From Alphaproteobacteria bacterium (GTDB lineage Bacteria > Pseudomonadota > Alphaproteobacteria > Rhizobiales > Hyphomicrobiaceae), in the NCBI GenBank assembly GCA_005888525.1, contig VBAB01000526.1, positions 1 through 5,688 of the forward strand: 5,688 nucleotides of DNA, in the 5' to 3' direction. Shown here piece after piece: positions 5,667-5,688 of the stretch. Every line of letters begins with the position of its first letter. The first letter of the stretch is position 1. Below the pieces are notes generated by a model that was given only the letters and a program-made list of their open reading frames with translations, ran no database searches and was not told the origin of the DNA. Position numbers and translations under genes: made by a program.

Positions 5667-5688
5667 GGCGCGTCTTCGACACGACGGG

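Noticed and set aside
5413..5682. Minus-strand open frame of 89 codons upstream of the first patatin
   Set aside because: It runs through the inverted-repeat cluster and ends over the patatin start in another frame. Such translated repeats are a common source of spurious small genes.

Overview
The window is high-G+C DNA with tightly packed bacterial housekeeping genes. The protein families, the style of the short TadA with its His-rich C-terminal half, and the order tadA / RluB-type pseudouridine synthase / rsmD all point to an alphaproteobacterium, most likely Hyphomicrobiales (Rhizobiales) or a close relative. That assignment comes from family resemblance and gene order, not from a database search.

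Left part (1-2315, all minus strand). An RluB-type rRNA pseudouridine synthase is followed by rsmD (16S rRNA G966 methyltransferase) with an ATGA stop/start overlap. Five bases after rsmD comes a multi-span membrane protein of the EamA/DMT transporter type, which runs off the left edge without a stop codon. The three look like one transcription unit: two ribosomal RNA modification enzymes plus a transporter of unknown substrate.

Middle (2292-2824, plus strand). tadA, the tRNA adenosine-34 deaminase, is divergent from the pseudouridine synthase. A good sigma-70-like promoter (TTGACC, 17-base spacer, TGGAAT) lies just upstream, and its -10 box overlaps the likely start codon of the divergent gene.

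Right part (2724-5416, all minus strand). Two patatin-like phospholipases lie in tandem, four bases apart, each with the glycine-rich oxyanion loop, GxSxG nucleophile elbow and DGG motif. They look like an old tandem duplication. After a 97-base, A+T-richer gap comes an unrecognised HExxH protein, a putative zinc metallopeptidase. Its Arg/Pro/Ala-rich tail overlaps the end of tadA convergently by 101 bases.

Right edge (5417-5688). This stretch is non-coding and holds a chain of inverted repeats resembling the palindromic intergenic elements scattered through many alphaproteobacterial genomes.

No mobile element, CRISPR array, tRNA or rRNA gene was seen. The window is mostly ordinary core genome. 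The least explained items are the HExxH protein with its overlapping tail, the patatin pair, and the composite repeat.
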